Origin: UBA2279 sp034399355
GTDB lineage: Bacteria > Actinomycetota > Coriobacteriia > Anaerosomatales > Anaerosomataceae
Assembly (NCBI GenBank): GCA_034399355.1
Contig: JAXMMT010000009.1
Location: 186,001 to 250,000 of the forward strand
Length of the DNA stretch: 64,000 nt
Reading direction: 5' to 3'
The notes under the pieces are model-generated. The model made no database searches. It was not told the DNA's origin and saw only the letters and a program-made list of their open reading frames with translations. A program made the position numbers and the translations under genes. Positions 17,507-24,977 of this stretch are shown in pieces (the first letter of the stretch is position 1; each line of letters begins with the position of its first letter).

Positions 17507-17656
17507 GGTATTCCCCCATCTGTCAGGCTCTGCGCCTGCCGCAATGTGGCACCGTGCGTCGCTTTCACGTCGGTTGCCGGGGTGTCTTCGGGTGCGGTCC
17601 CTCGACCCTCTGCAGCACTCTCGCGCTGCCTCTTGATGAGTGGAATGGAGAATACC
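17507..17656 (-). promoter_or_regulatory. SAM-I (S-box) riboswitch upstream of metK
   Basis: The minus-strand sequence shows the S-box conserved pieces in order: CATCAAGAG, AGAGGG, GAGGGACCG, CACCCCGGCAACC, GGTGCCA, GCAG and CAGATG. The P1 helix (CATC/GATG) is extended by an outer GGTATTC/GAATACC pairing. The aptamer begins about 265 bases upstream of the metK ATG and is followed by a hairpin terminator (17459-17480). SAM binding would favour premature termination. A weak promoter (TTCGAG, 16 bases, TATACC) near 17701-17728 could start the transcript. Confidence 0.9.
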
Positions 17657-17698
17657 ATGGCGAAGAGCCCACGGCAATCGCACATCAGATGTCGCGGC

Positions 17699-17707
17699 TG
17701 GTATAGT
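17699..17707 (+). promoter_or_regulatory. extended -10 promoter of the PsiE-like gene
   Basis: TGG-TATAGT on the plus strand, 32 bases upstream of the ATG at 17740, resembles an extended -10. No good -35 is present. It overlaps the region from which the divergent metK leader should be transcribed. Confidence 0.4.
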
Positions 17708-17739
17708 TGGGTCTCCCGAATCTCGAACACGGAGGTCGT

Positions 17740-18165
17740 ATGTCCACTGCGCTTGAGAAGATCGTCCACTGGGTCGAGATGGCTGTAGCCACTTTGCTTG
17801 TCATCATGGCCGTCATCGGTACTGTGGACGTGGTCATCCAGCTCGTACGTCTGTTCAGCGCCGAAGGGTTCCTGACACCCGAAGGCATCACGCGAGTGCT
17901 CGATACAGTGCTGGTCGTCTTCATCGTTGTCGAACTGTTCAACATCGCTCTCGCCTACTTACAGCGGCGAAACGTCATCCCCATCGTGCTCGAGGCGGGG
18001 CTTGTCGCAGTCGTGCGGAAGCTCGTGGTCTTCGAAAGTGGCACCGCCGTGCTGGAGAAGGCCGCCGCGCTCTCGATGCTCATTCTTGCGGTCGGTATCA
18101 CCTGGTTCCTGCTCCGCAGAGCCGGCGTGTGTCCGAGCGAGCACGCCAACGCGTCAAGTGAGTGA
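17740..18165 (+). CDS. PsiE-like small membrane protein
   Basis: A 141-residue protein with four predicted membrane helices (about residues 14-36, 55-80, 90-108 and 112-130), related in pattern to the phosphate-starvation-inducible PsiE family, whose biochemical role is unknown. Features are the charged N-terminal STALEKIVHWVEM helix, the DVVIQLVRLF turn and the RRNVIPIVLEAGLVAVVRKLVVF region. The ATG at 17740 has GGAGG four bases upstream. It stands between metK (divergent) and gltX and may share a transcript with gltX. Confidence 0.65.
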   Translation: MSTALEKIVHWVEMAVATLLVIMAVIGTVDVVIQLVRLFSAEGFLTPEGITRVLDTVLVVFIVVELFNIALAYLQRRNVIPIVLEAGLVAVVRKLVVFESGTAVLEKAAALSMLILAVGITWFLLRRAGVCPSEHANASSE

Positions 18166-18198
18166 CCTAGCCTGCACCCACTCCCGAGGAGTTCTCCT

Positions 18199-19668
18199 GT
18201 GACCCACGATGTCCGCGTCCGCTTTGCACCAAGCCCCACCGGCCACCTCCACATCGGAGGCGCGCGTACGGCTATCTACAACTGGGCCTTTGCCCGTCGG
18301 CATGGCGGCACGTTCGTCCTGCGCATCGACGACACCGATCCGGAGCGTTCGACGGAGGAGAACACTGCGGCTATCCTGCGCGCTCTTCGGTGGCTCGGAC
18401 TCGATTGGGACGAGGGCCCCGAGGCTGCTGGCGACTACGGTCCCTACTTCCAGACGCAGCGCTTCGATCGATACGCCGCCGCCCTCCAATCCCTCAAGGA
18501 TGCCGATGCTGTCTATCCATGCTTCTGCTCTGCCGAGAAGCTCGCAGAGAGACGCGAGACCGCGCGGTCGGCGGGAGGATACGTCGGGTACGATCGCTCC
18601 TGCCGCGCTATTCCAGCCGCCGACAGCGCCGCACGTGTCGCCGCTGGTGAGCCCCGGGTCTGGCGCGTCAAGGTGCCGGAGGACCGTGGCGACATCACCT
18701 TCATGGATGCCATCCGCGGCTCAATGAGTTTCCCAAGTGCCTCGATGGACGACTTCGTCCTCGTCCGCACGGACGGAACTCCCACGTACAACTTCGCCAC
18801 GGTCGTCGACGACGCTGACATGGCAATCACCCACGTCGTGCGTGGTGACGACCATCTCTCGAACACACCGCGCCAGATACTCGTCTTTGAAGCACTCGGC
18901 GAAACGATTCCTGCGTTCGCGCACCTGTCGATGATCTGGGGGGCTGACGGCAAACGCCTTTCCAAACGCCACGGTGCCGCGTCCGTGGAGGCCTATCGCG
19001 ACGAAGGTTACCTGCCGGAGGCGCTGCTCAACTACCTCGCGCTGCTGGGTTGGTCCCTTGACGACAAGACAACGGTATTCGACGCCAGCACTCTTGTAGA
19101 AAACTTCAGCCTCGAGCGTGTCTCAAAAAACCCCGCGATCTTCGATGTCGACAAGCTTGAATGGCTTAATGGCGTGCACATTCGAACCCTGTCTCCGAGT
19201 GAATTCATCGAACGCATGCTGCCCTGGCTTGAGAAGGAGGGTTTGACCGATGCCGCGGACGTGGAGGCACGTCGCGCGTGGTTCGAGGAACTCGCACCAC
19301 TGGTGTCTGAGCGAATCAAGCGGATGGACGAGGTCGTTGACATGGTCGCATTCCTTTTCAAAGACCCCATCATCATGGATGAGAGCGCGAGAGAGAAAGT
19401 CATCATGAAAGAAGGTGCGGGGAGATCTCTCGACGCAGCAGTGGGCATTCTCACGCACCTCGAGACATTCGATGCAGCCAGTGTCGAGGCAACCCTGCGC
19501 GCTGTGCCCGAGCAACTGAGACTCAAGCCCAAGTTGGTCTTTCAGGCTGTGCGCGTGGCCGTCACCGGGTCGACGGTGAGTCCGCCACTGTTCGAGTCTA
19601 TCGCGCTTCTCGGCAAGGCGCGCACGCTCGCGCGTCTGCACGACGCACACATCTGGGCGACTCCGTAG
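18199..19668 (+). CDS. gltX: glutamyl-tRNA synthetase (probably non-discriminating)
   Basis: A 489-residue class I synthetase that charges tRNA-Glu and, in organisms lacking GlnRS, also tRNA-Gln. The HIGH-equivalent SPTGHLHIGGART and the KMSKS-equivalent KRLSKRHG are intact, as is the RIDDTDPERST segment; the C-terminal anticodon-binding domain is full length. The start is GTG at 18199 with GAGGAG upstream. tRNA-Gln and tRNA-Glu genes follow directly. The tRNA-Gln has a U1-A72 pair, the feature recognised by GatCAB, so the indirect glutaminylation route is likely; this is inference. Confidence 0.96.
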   Translation: MTHDVRVRFAPSPTGHLHIGGARTAIYNWAFARRHGGTFVLRIDDTDPERSTEENTAAILRALRWLGLDWDEGPEAAGDYGPYFQTQRFDRYAAALQSLKDADAVYPCFCSAEKLAERRETARSAGGYVGYDRSCRAIPAADSAARVAAGEPRVWRVKVPEDRGDITFMDAIRGSMSFPSASMDDFVLVRTDGTPTYNFATVVDDADMAITHVVRGDDHLSNTPRQILVFEALGETIPAFAHLSMIWGADGKRLSKRHGAASVEAYRDEGYLPEALLNYLALLGWSLDDKTTVFDASTLVENFSLERVSKNPAIFDVDKLEWLNGVHIRTLSPSEFIERMLPWLEKEGLTDAADVEARRAWFEELAPLVSERIKRMDEVVDMVAFLFKDPIIMDESAREKVIMKEGAGRSLDAAVGILTHLETFDAASVEATLRAVPEQLRLKPKLVFQAVRVAVTGSTVSPPLFESIALLGKARTLARLHDAHIWATP

Positions 19669-19712
19669 CTACCGAGCACAGCTGCTTGACACGCGCATGG
19701 ACGCTCGGTAGC
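19668..19712 (+). terminator. inverted repeat after gltX
   Basis: GCTACCGAGC (19668-19677) and GCTCGGTAGC (19703-19712) form a perfect 10-bp stem around a 25-base loop, starting at the gltX stop codon. There is no U tract. The loop carries the -35 of the tRNA promoter, so the repeat may be a weak terminator or a regulatory site. Confidence 0.35.
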
Positions 19713-19714
19713 AT
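19686..19714 (+). promoter_or_regulatory. promoter of the tRNA-Gln / tRNA-Glu unit
   Basis: TTGACA (19686-19691), a 17-base spacer and TAGCAT (19709-19714) match the sigma-70 consensus well. Transcription would begin near 19721, about 27 bases before tRNA-Gln. Confidence 0.65.
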
Positions 19715-19747
19715 ACCGTCTCGCGCCCAGGCAGCGCGTGCGCACAC

Positions 19748-19823
19748 TGGGGTATGGTGTAACTGGCAACACGTCGGATTCTGGTTCCGAAGAGTCTAGG
19801 TTCGAGCCCTAGTACCCCAGCCA
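19748..19823 (+). tRNA. tRNA-Gln (anticodon CUG)
   Basis: A complete cloverleaf: acceptor TGGGGTA/TACCCCA, anticodon stem TCGGA/TCCGA around loop TTCTGGT (anticodon CTG), and T arm CTAGG-TTCGAGC-CCTAG. CCA is encoded. The first pair is U1-A72, typical of tRNA-Gln substrates of the GatCAB amidotransferase. Confidence 0.96.
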
Positions 19824-19828
19824 GGCTT

Positions 19829-19904
19829 GGCCCGTTCGTCTAGCGGCTAGGACATCGCCCTCTCAAGGCGGAGATCACGGGTTCGAATCCCGTACGGGCT
19901 ACCA
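19829..19904 (+). tRNA. tRNA-Glu (anticodon CUC)
   Basis: Acceptor GGCCCGT/ACGGGCT (first pair G1-U72), D arm GTCT...AGGAC, anticodon stem around loop CTCTCAA (anticodon CTC) and T arm ACGGG-TTCGAAT-CCCGT. CCA is encoded. It lies five bases after tRNA-Gln and is probably cotranscribed with it. Confidence 0.96.
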
Positions 19905-19914
19905 GCAATGAATC

Positions 19915-19946
19915 GAAGACTGCCATATGGCGGTCTTCGTGTTTTT
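19915..19946 (+). terminator. Rho-independent terminator of the tRNA unit
   Basis: GAAGACTGCC pairs with GGCGGTCTTC (one G-U pair) around an ATAT loop and is followed by GTGTTTTT. It ends 35 bases before the RNase P RNA. Confidence 0.85.
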
Positions 19947-19970
19947 CGGACAGAGGTCGTGCTTGCCTGA

Positions 19971-19976
19971 TAGAAT
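19971..19976 (+). promoter_or_regulatory. rnpB: extended -10 of rnpB
   Basis: TGA-TAGAAT ends six bases before the mature 5' end of the RNase P RNA, the right distance for the start site. The -35 region is weak. Confidence 0.45.
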
Positions 19977-19981
19977 GACGT

Positions 19982-20325
19982 GCGGAGTGGGCTGGGCGGC
20001 CGCGCACCGAAAGGTGTGAGGAAAGTCCGGACTCCACAGGGCAGGGTGCCTGCTAACGGCAGGGCGCGGCGACGCGACGGAAAGTGCCACAGAAAAGAAA
20101 ACCCCCCCGGCGAAAGTCGGGAGGAAAGCTGAAACGGTGCGGTAAGAGCGCACCAGCGTCACGGCAACGTGACGGCTTGGCAAACCCCACCCGGAGCAAG
20201 GGCGAATAGGAGCGGTCAAGGTCGGCTCGACCTACGCTCGGGTATGCCCGCGCGAGGCCGTCGGCGACGGCGGTCCCAGATAGATGGTCGCTCACGACAG
20301 AATCCGGCTTACAGGCCCACTCCGC
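19982..20325 (+). ncRNA. rnpB: RNase P RNA, bacterial type A
   Basis: The catalytic RNA that matures tRNA 5' ends. The closing P1 helix is a perfect GCGGAGTGGGC / GCCCACTCCGC pair. Conserved core pieces are GAGGAAAGTCCGGACTCC (P4 5' strand region), the GGGTGCCTGCTAACGGC segment, and near the 3' end ACGACAGAATCCGGCTTACAG with the GGTC(A)-type substrate-binding region preceding it. The length of about 344 nt is normal for type A. Confidence 0.96.
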
Positions 20326-20330
20326 ACCCT

Positions 20331-22301
20331 CTAGGCGGTACGCAGACGCTCTCTCACGATGATGCTGAGCGCCCCGCCGTCCATCGAGGCGAGACGCACG
20401 TACTCACCGCCTGCGACCTGCGCGATATTGCGGGCCGCGCCACCGCTTCGCGACGTGTGAGTCGTGTCGATGACGATAGTGTTCACGCGTGCTTCTCGCA
20501 CGCGCCCGGCAGCTGACTTCGCGTCCTCAGAGCCGAGGCCGCCGTCCACGCCAACATTGCCTCGCCCGTCAGTGACAAGTACCAGCCAAGGGATGATGTC
20601 GTCATTACGACGGGTCTCAAGCTGCAGCACTTCGAGGGACTTCAAGATGCCGTGCGCAAGCGGGGTCGCGCCCCCCGTGAGAAGCGAGCGCAGTTTGAGC
20701 TGGGCCAGTTCGACACTCCCTGTCGGCGACAACACGAGATCAGCGCCTTCTCCGCGGAACGCTACCAGCCCGACCCTGTCGCGACGCTGGTAGGCGTCGA
20801 CCAGCAGCTCCAACACCGCGGACTTCGCAATCTCCATCCGGTTCTGGGCTCCCATGGAGCCGCTCGCGTCCACACAGAACACGATGGAGGCCCCGACACG
20901 ACGACGACGTACTTTGTTCCGGATGTCTGGGGCCTCTATCAAAATCGCCATGTCGCCCTCACGCGAAGACTGGAACGGAGCGGCAGCACGTATCGTGGCG
21001 TCGAGCGCGATGTCCGGCGTATCGCCTGCCCTGGGTGCCTCAGACCTCACATAGCGACCCCGGCGGTCGTCAGACGTCGTTTCCTGTCGCCTGCCACCTT
21101 GCGACCTTCTGATGCGGTCGAGATCCAGCGACATGGGCGTCGAAAGCTCTCCGTCGGCGTCATCGATCAAGGCGCCCTCAACGAGCGTCCGCGCGATTTC
21201 GGGATGAGTATCGGTATCACCCACTGGGCCTCGAGAGGACTCACTCTTCCCGTCGGCGTCTTCACCGCCACCATCCGAAGGTGCCGAGATCATCGCGGCT
21301 ATCTGCTCCTGGCTGAAACGCTCCTGTTCGAAGGGCGTCCGTTTCATCCGGTGTGCAAGGACCATGGGCGCAACATGACGGATGTCAGCGGCAGTCACAT
21401 CGGAGCCTTCATGCAACAGTGCGTACGCCGTTGCCGCCCTTGCCATAGTGAGGTCAGCCCGGTGTCCATCCACGCCGATCTGCGAGCACACCGACGCAAT
21501 GAGAAACAGTAAGTCGTCGTCGAGCTCGACATCCGGAAGCCGGTGTTGGGCCCGCTCAATCCTCTCGGTAAGCGCGCGCTCCTGCGTTTCCCACTTTCTG
21601 CCGAACAACTCGGGGTCGTCCTCGAAAGCACGCCGCCGCCGCATGATCTCGACGCGCGCCTGCGCGTCAGCAATGCCCTCGACGTCGACACATAACCCGA
21701 AGCGGTCGAGAAGCTGTGGACGGATCTCGCCCTCTTCCGGGTTCATCGTTCCCACCAGGATGAACCTGGCGGGGTGTTGGAAGCGAACACCCTCACGCTC
21801 GACGACATTCACCCCGCTGGCAGCGGCGTCCAGAAGCGTGTCGACGAGATGATCATCGAGCAGGTTTACTTCGTCCACATAGAGGATGCCCCGGTTCGCC
21901 TCGGCCAGCAGACCAGGCTCGTAGCGGCGTTCTCCCTGCTTGAGAGCATGTTCGAGGTCGAGCGTACCGACCACGCGGTCTTCAGTGGCCGAGACGGGCA
22001 GATCAACCAGGTGGGGCTTACGACGGCCGCATGTATGCTGGCCCTCGGTCGCCATACATGAGGAGCACCACCTTCGTGAGTCTTCAGGGTCGCAACCATA
22101 GGCGCACCCGTCGATGACGTCGAACTCGGGCAGAATGTTCGCCATGGCACGGACGGCTGTCGATTTGGCGGTCCCTTTTTGGCCCCTTACGAGCACGCCG
22201 CCGACACGAGGATCAACCGCATTGAGCAACAGCGCAGTCTTCAGCGCGTCCTGGCCGACTATGGCCGAGAACGGGAAGCTACGCCAGTCAACCCGTGACA
22301 T
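20331..22301 (-). CDS. ChlI/ChlD-like AAA+ ATPase with C-terminal VWA domain
   Basis: A 656-residue fusion of an AAA+ module like the magnesium/cobalt chelatase I subunit and a von Willebrand A domain like the D subunit. Visible are the Walker A GQKGTAKSTAVRA, the LPVSATEDRVVGTLD loop, Walker B GILYVDEVNLL, sensor GTMNPEEGEIRPQLLDRFGL, and the VWA MIDAS FCVDASGSMG with a later VLVTDGRGN. A cysteine-rich insert (CAYGCDP...CSSC...C, about residues 65-95) follows the Walker A. Such proteins energise metal insertion by a large H/CobN-type subunit, but none lies in this window. The ATG at 22301 has GAGGGG upstream. Confidence 0.82.
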   Translation of the reverse strand: MSRVDWRSFPFSAIVGQDALKTALLLNAVDPRVGGVLVRGQKGTAKSTAVRAMANILPEFDVIDGCAYGCDPEDSRRWCSSCMATEGQHTCGRRKPHLVDLPVSATEDRVVGTLDLEHALKQGERRYEPGLLAEANRGILYVDEVNLLDDHLVDTLLDAAASGVNVVEREGVRFQHPARFILVGTMNPEEGEIRPQLLDRFGLCVDVEGIADAQARVEIMRRRRAFEDDPELFGRKWETQERALTERIERAQHRLPDVELDDDLLFLIASVCSQIGVDGHRADLTMARAATAYALLHEGSDVTAADIRHVAPMVLAHRMKRTPFEQERFSQEQIAAMISAPSDGGGEDADGKSESSRGPVGDTDTHPEIARTLVEGALIDDADGELSTPMSLDLDRIRRSQGGRRQETTSDDRRGRYVRSEAPRAGDTPDIALDATIRAAAPFQSSREGDMAILIEAPDIRNKVRRRRVGASIVFCVDASGSMGAQNRMEIAKSAVLELLVDAYQRRDRVGLVAFRGEGADLVLSPTGSVELAQLKLRSLLTGGATPLAHGILKSLEVLQLETRRNDDIIPWLVLVTDGRGNVGVDGGLGSEDAKSAAGRVREARVNTIVIDTTHTSRSGGAARNIAQVAGGEYVRLASMDGGALSIIVRERLRTA

Positions 22302-22336
22302 CAGGACCCCTCCGAAAAACACGACGACCCTACTAC

Positions 22337-22366
22337 ACTATATGGTAGCCGGGCCGCTCGTGTCAG
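22337..22366 (-). promoter_or_regulatory. promoter of the AAA+/VWA gene
   Basis: On the minus strand CTGACA and TATAGT are separated by 18 bases; the start would be near 22330, about 30 bases before the ATG at 22301. Confidence 0.5.
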
Positions 22367-22379
22367 CAACATTTTGGGG

Positions 22380-23120
22380 TCATACGGACTTCCATTGGAA
22401 GCTACCGCATTCGGCAGGGCTGCTCGTCTCCGCCTTCGGACACGTGTTCCCATAGATGCATTCATTGCATGTGTAGTCCCCGAAATCCAACTCACCCGGC
22501 TCGTATCCGAACGGCGCGGTCTCGACCACCGGGAGCTCCTCGGTCAACGCTACCACCGGCTCAGTCTCGACCAGTGTTTCTGTTGCCTCCTGCTCAGCGA
22601 CGACTGGCGCGACGCTCAGGTTGTCGTCTTCAGAAAGCACAGCGCTCGCTTCAATCGGCTCGCACACGTCCTCTTCGAGCGCCTCCCCCACGTCCGGGAC
22701 GGCTTCCGCTTCCTCCACTTCGACCTGTTCCACATTCGCCAATGGCCACTCGGTCGTTGTCAGCTCTGGGACGGGGAGCTCGCCCTCGGACTCGAGGGGG
22801 GTGACAACGGGTGCTTCCCACACGCCAGCAGTCGGCTCCTCGAGTATGGCCGCGTCCGTTTCGGTCATCGCCGCGGGAGGTTCGTCGATGGGTTCCGGGA
22901 TAGCCTCGGCGACTCCGGGGGGAACGGCGAGTCGCGGGACGAGGAGAACGGGCATGGCGGCGTCGATGTCGCAGACGAACACATCTCGGGCATCGCTGCC
23001 CCCCGCGGCGATCAGCCCGGGAAGGGCGGTCATCGCGTCCTCTCGCGTCAGGAACGAATTCACCGAGAGCAACCGCAAAGAACCGTCGCTCCGGTCGCGA
23101 TCGACCAGGAAGAACGCCAT
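22380..23120 (-). CDS. unknown acidic protein with C-terminal four-cysteine knuckle
   Basis: A 246-residue protein I do not recognise. A compact N-terminal part (MAFFLVDRDRSDGSLRLL, about residues 1-65) is followed by some 145 residues rich in Glu, Pro, Val and Ala, probably unstructured. The end has CNECIYGNTCPKAE, a further Cys and GSFQWKSV, giving C-x2-C-x5-C-x10-C, which could hold zinc or an iron-sulfur cluster. No signal peptide or membrane helix is seen. The ATG at 23120 has AGGTGG upstream. It precedes the AAA+/VWA gene on the same strand but is separated from it by a promoter. Confidence 0.7.
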   Translation of the reverse strand: MAFFLVDRDRSDGSLRLLSVNSFLTREDAMTALPGLIAAGGSDARDVFVCDIDAAMPVLLVPRLAVPPGVAEAIPEPIDEPPAAMTETDAAILEEPTAGVWEAPVVTPLESEGELPVPELTTTEWPLANVEQVEVEEAEAVPDVGEALEEDVCEPIEASAVLSEDDNLSVAPVVAEQEATETLVETEPVVALTEELPVVETAPFGYEPGELDFGDYTCNECIYGNTCPKAETSSPAECGSFQWKSV

Positions 23121-23279
23121 TTCGCATCCACCTTCACACTCGAGCAGACGATTAGAACGTCAATCAAATCAACATAACCACATGCTACGAGCCGTCACCG
23201 TGACGGGCAACACATGCCTCACACGAAGAGTCCGTGCTAGCATTGTATCTGACGGACACCTCCGACGACGGGCACGTAC

Positions 23280-24977
23280 ATGCTCGCGGGTACCCCGCTC
23301 AATGACGGCGACTTCGTCACCGTCGACATCGAGACCACCGGTTGCAGACCCGGTACCAACGACATCATCGAGATTGGTGCCGTGCGCATCCGTTCGGGCG
23401 TCATCGTCGCAAGGTTCGGTGAACTTGTACGGCCTACCGAGCCCATACCCCCCTCTATCAAACATCTCACGGGCATCGACGAAGACATGGTCGCCGATGC
23501 CGACGAGATCACGAGTGTCATGCGTCGCTTCCGCGAGTTTGTGGGCGAGTCGGTACTCATTGCTCACAACCACAGGTTCGACCTTGGCTTCCTCGATTAC
23601 GAAGCCGAACGAGCCTGGGGCCATCCTTTCCCGCGCCCGGTACTCGACACGCTCATTCTCGCCCGGCGACTACACCCGGAGCTAGAGCGACACAACCTGC
23701 GCGCCCTCGCCCAGACCTACCAGGTCGACACCGTTCCAGACCACCGCGCTACCACCGACGCAATGGCGACGGCTGAAGTATGGTGCCTCATGCTCGCCGA
23801 GCTCGCCAAGCGCGAAATCACCACCGCCGGAGACGTGGCACGTTTCTGCGGGCTTGCTCGGCAGGGAGATCTCGCTCGCAAGTTGGTACTCGCCACGAAC
23901 CTCCCCGACGCTCCCGGCGTCTATGTCATGCGCGACGCCGAGGGTGCAGTGTTGCATGTTGGACGCGCAAAGAGTCTGCGAACACGGGTGCGCAGCTACT
24001 TCTACGCACCCGTCGACAAGACTTCCAACCATCCCGCAGTCCTCACTACCAGCGTCAGCCACGTTGTGTGCGCTTCCCAGCTCGACGCACAACTGCTGGA
24101 GAGCCGACTGGTTCTTCGCTATCACCCGCGTCTCGACCGCGACCACGAGCGTGGACGCAGCGTCGTCTACGTGCACGCGGACATCACCTCGCGTTTCCCT
24201 CGCCTTCGCGTCACCAACCGCCGCTATGCGACAGGCACCAACATTGGTCCTCTCACGAACCTGTGGGCCGCGGAAACACTCGTAGAGGCGCTGCGCGCGC
24301 ACTATGGCTTGCGGCGCTGCATTCGCCGCCTTGACGACGCCGGTCGCTCACGCGCCTGTCCGCGACGTACCGATGGATCATGTCCCCATCCGTGCGATGG
24401 TGGAATCACCGCCGAGAACCACCGTGATCGCATTGACGCCGCCCTGGAAGCCTTCGACGGTCAGGCCGACCGCTTCCGCACATCCCTCCAGGGGCTGCGC
24501 GAGTCAGCGGCAGCTGACCAACGGTATGAAGATGCGATCGCATACCGTGATGCCCTGCGCGCCGTCGATCGGACGATGTCCGCACTCAAGATAGTGCGCG
24601 AGGCAGCAACCACACGCGGCCTCGTCATCATGGAGGGCGACGAACGCACACTCGTCTTGCACCTCGTGCGCCATGGCTATCTCGCGCACACGCTGCGCGT
24701 GCCCAAAGAGGAGCTCGGCACCGACGCATGGGAGGCCAGGCTCCTTCGTGCGGTGCGCCGAGCCCACGGTGGCTCCGCTGCCGATCCCGCCCGTGACACT
24801 CTGACCCCGCGACAACTCCGCGACATATTCCTCATACACACCTACCGCGAGCAGAACGCGCCCCCAGAGGTACGTTTCAACGGTGACCCCGACGACCTCA
24901 CACGCCGGGTCATTCTGGCTGCCCGTCGCTTCATGCGCGTTCCGCACACCCGTCACGCAGACGTTTTAGGCGGCTGA
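23280..24977 (+). CDS. DnaQ-like 3'-5' exonuclease fused to a UvrC/Cho-like GIY-YIG nuclease
   Basis: A 565-residue two-nuclease fusion. Residues 1-175 are a DEDDh exonuclease (DFVTVDIETTG; HNHRFDLGFLDYE; the HRATTDA motif III). Residues 205-290 are a GIY-YIG domain (PGVYVMRDAEGAVLHVGRAKSLRTRVRSYF), followed by a UvrC-like region including a cysteine cluster (ACPRRTDGSCPHPC) and a UVR-like DQRYEDAIAYRDALR helix. The UvrC C-terminal RNase H-like nuclease is absent, as in Cho. Similar fusions are known in Actinobacteria and are linked to DNA repair. The 3' end overlaps nfo on the other strand by 47 bases. Confidence 0.85.
   Translation: MLAGTPLNDGDFVTVDIETTGCRPGTNDIIEIGAVRIRSGVIVARFGELVRPTEPIPPSIKHLTGIDEDMVADADEITSVMRRFREFVGESVLIAHNHRFDLGFLDYEAERAWGHPFPRPVLDTLILARRLHPELERHNLRALAQTYQVDTVPDHRATTDAMATAEVWCLMLAELAKREITTAGDVARFCGLARQGDLARKLVLATNLPDAPGVYVMRDAEGAVLHVGRAKSLRTRVRSYFYAPVDKTSNHPAVLTTSVSHVVCASQLDAQLLESRLVLRYHPRLDRDHERGRSVVYVHADITSRFPRLRVTNRRYATGTNIGPLTNLWAAETLVEALRAHYGLRRCIRRLDDAGRSRACPRRTDGSCPHPCDGGITAENHRDRIDAALEAFDGQADRFRTSLQGLRESAAADQRYEDAIAYRDALRAVDRTMSALKIVREAATTRGLVIMEGDERTLVLHLVRHGYLAHTLRVPKEELGTDAWEARLLRAVRRAHGGSAADPARDTLTPRQLRDIFLIHTYREQNAPPEVRFNGDPDDLTRRVILAARRFMRVPHTRHADVLGG

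Noticed and set aside
19829..19946. A tRNA-Glu attachment site for an integrated element
   Set aside because: No integrase, no repeated tRNA 3' end and no accessory genes follow; a terminator and rnpB do.
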